Shown: positions 63,499 through 64,000 of the stretch, one piece after another | Layout of the letters: every line of letters begins with the position of its first letter | Position numbering within the stretch: the first letter of the stretch is position 1 | Assembly: GCF_000613725.1 (NCBI RefSeq) | Contig: NZ_BAJN01000006.1 | Location: 1 to 64,000, forward strand | DNA from: Hoylesella pleuritidis JCM 14110 | GTDB lineage: Bacteria > Bacteroidota > Bacteroidia > Bacteroidales > Bacteroidaceae | DNA: 64,000 nucleotides | Direction: 5' to 3' | The notes under the pieces: model-generated | Seen by the model: the letters and a program-made list of their open reading frames with translations, nothing else | Databases searched by the model: none | Told to the model about the DNA's origin: nothing | Position numbers and translations under genes: made by a program

Positions 63499-64000
63499 TT
63501 TCACAACTCCTATATTATTAATAAGTTTGCAACTGCAAATTTCGCAAAAAAAAACAAGAAATGCAAACTCTAACATTTAATTAGATTTTGCCCGGATTGC
63601 ATAAAACGCTATAAATGGGCACTTTACGTAAAAGATTCACATCAACTCGTTTTCCTACCTCTTGCGCAATTCAAACAAACTGAATATTAGGCACTTATAG
63701 AGTCTTATCGAGCGGCGGTTCCAAATGGTGAAACACTGATGTAAAACGGCTGAAATGCTTGTGGGAAAAGCCATTTTCGAGCGTTTGAAATGTTGTGAAA
63801 CAAATGGTAGCTTATTTAGAGTAAATTTATATTTGATGCGAAATTAGCTCTTGTTTGAAATCGACTAATTTGGCTGTTTGCTTTTAGATAGGAGGTCATA
63901 AGAAATCAAAAGGAATGAGATTTGTATATTGTTGAGAATCAATATTATACGGAGATCATTGCGATTAACGGTTAATCACCTTGCAAAAAGCCGTTAAATG
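63499..64000. other. 502-bp region upstream of dnaA
   Basis: It holds the dnaA leader, AT-rich sequence and the start of repeat array 7. I looked for DnaA boxes (TTATCCACA-like) and found none, so there is no sign of an origin here. No gene is seen before the window ends. Confidence 0.65.
63964..64000. repeat. 22-bp repeat array 7, cut by the window end
   Basis: Unit 1 at 63964 (ATTAACGGTTAATCACCTTG) is 22 bp; unit 2 at 63986 (AAAAGCCGTTAAATG) runs off the window. Confidence 0.8.

Noticed and set aside
63499..64000. Replication origin next to dnaA
   Set aside because: No cluster of TTATCCACA-like boxes and no clear unwinding element; oriC is often away from dnaA in this phylum.

Overview
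The window looks like a chromosomal segment of a Bacteroidales bacterium, most likely a Prevotella-like member of the Prevotellaceae. Reasons: promoters fit the Bacteroidetes pattern (TTTG, about 19-20 nt, then TAnnTTTG) and Shine-Dalgarno sites are mostly absent; there is a type IX secretion component (PorE-like) and a secreted M6 protease with a type IX C-terminal sorting signal; and many small families typical of this order occur (DUF1599, DUF3098, DUF4840, DUF4954, DUF5056, DUF6249). No tRNA, rRNA, insertion sequence, prophage or CRISPR array was seen.

Layout. 1-6.7 kb: a small secreted protein gene between 22-bp direct repeats, then a minus-strand series xth, DUF4840 lipoprotein, folE, SPOR protein, tpiA joined in frame to a DoxX-type membrane protein, DUF1599 and a small lipoprotein. 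6.7-7.8 kb: an AT-rich accessory patch with a broken YkuD-like (L,D-transpeptidase/toxin-like) ORF followed by an unknown secreted protein that could be its partner. 8-9.4 kb: cca. 10-16.8 kb: an RND efflux operon (MFP, RND pump, outer membrane factor), then lpxA. 17.3-24.5 kb: a long plus-strand operon ftsX, DUF3098, uppP, truB, queA, folK, SGNH protein, MBOAT acyltransferase. 24.6-33 kb: rpsO, typA, a beta-barrel protein, a YjbR protein, an OPT transporter and the M6 protease. 33.3-41.3 kb: clpB, a winged-helix protein, a GNAT enzyme, porE, and a sigma factor/DUF5056/DUF6249 group. 41.5-48.8 kb: an rRNA m5C methyltransferase, thyA, folA, an MGMT-family protein, trmB, a GH115 hydrolase and an Mrp-type Fe-S carrier. 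49.3-64 kb: a TonB-dependent receptor, hflX, DUF4954, an M16 protease, class I fumarase, a CBM9-like protein, a NahK-like kinase and dnaA.

Two window-wide patterns stand out. First, nine arrays of a degenerate 22-bp repeat (core TTAACGGTTAA followed by TTGCA) are scattered through the window, usually as four units of exactly 22 bp (about 88 bp). Seven are intergenic and two lie inside reading frames. I do not recognise them as a described element. Second, six genes that should be intact (RND pump, clpB, rRNA methyltransferase, thyA, trmB, GH115) are each broken by one missing base. In every case restoring one G or C in a G/C run gives a continuous frame of family-typical sequence. Such a uniform pattern in housekeeping genes points to base-calling errors more than to real decay.
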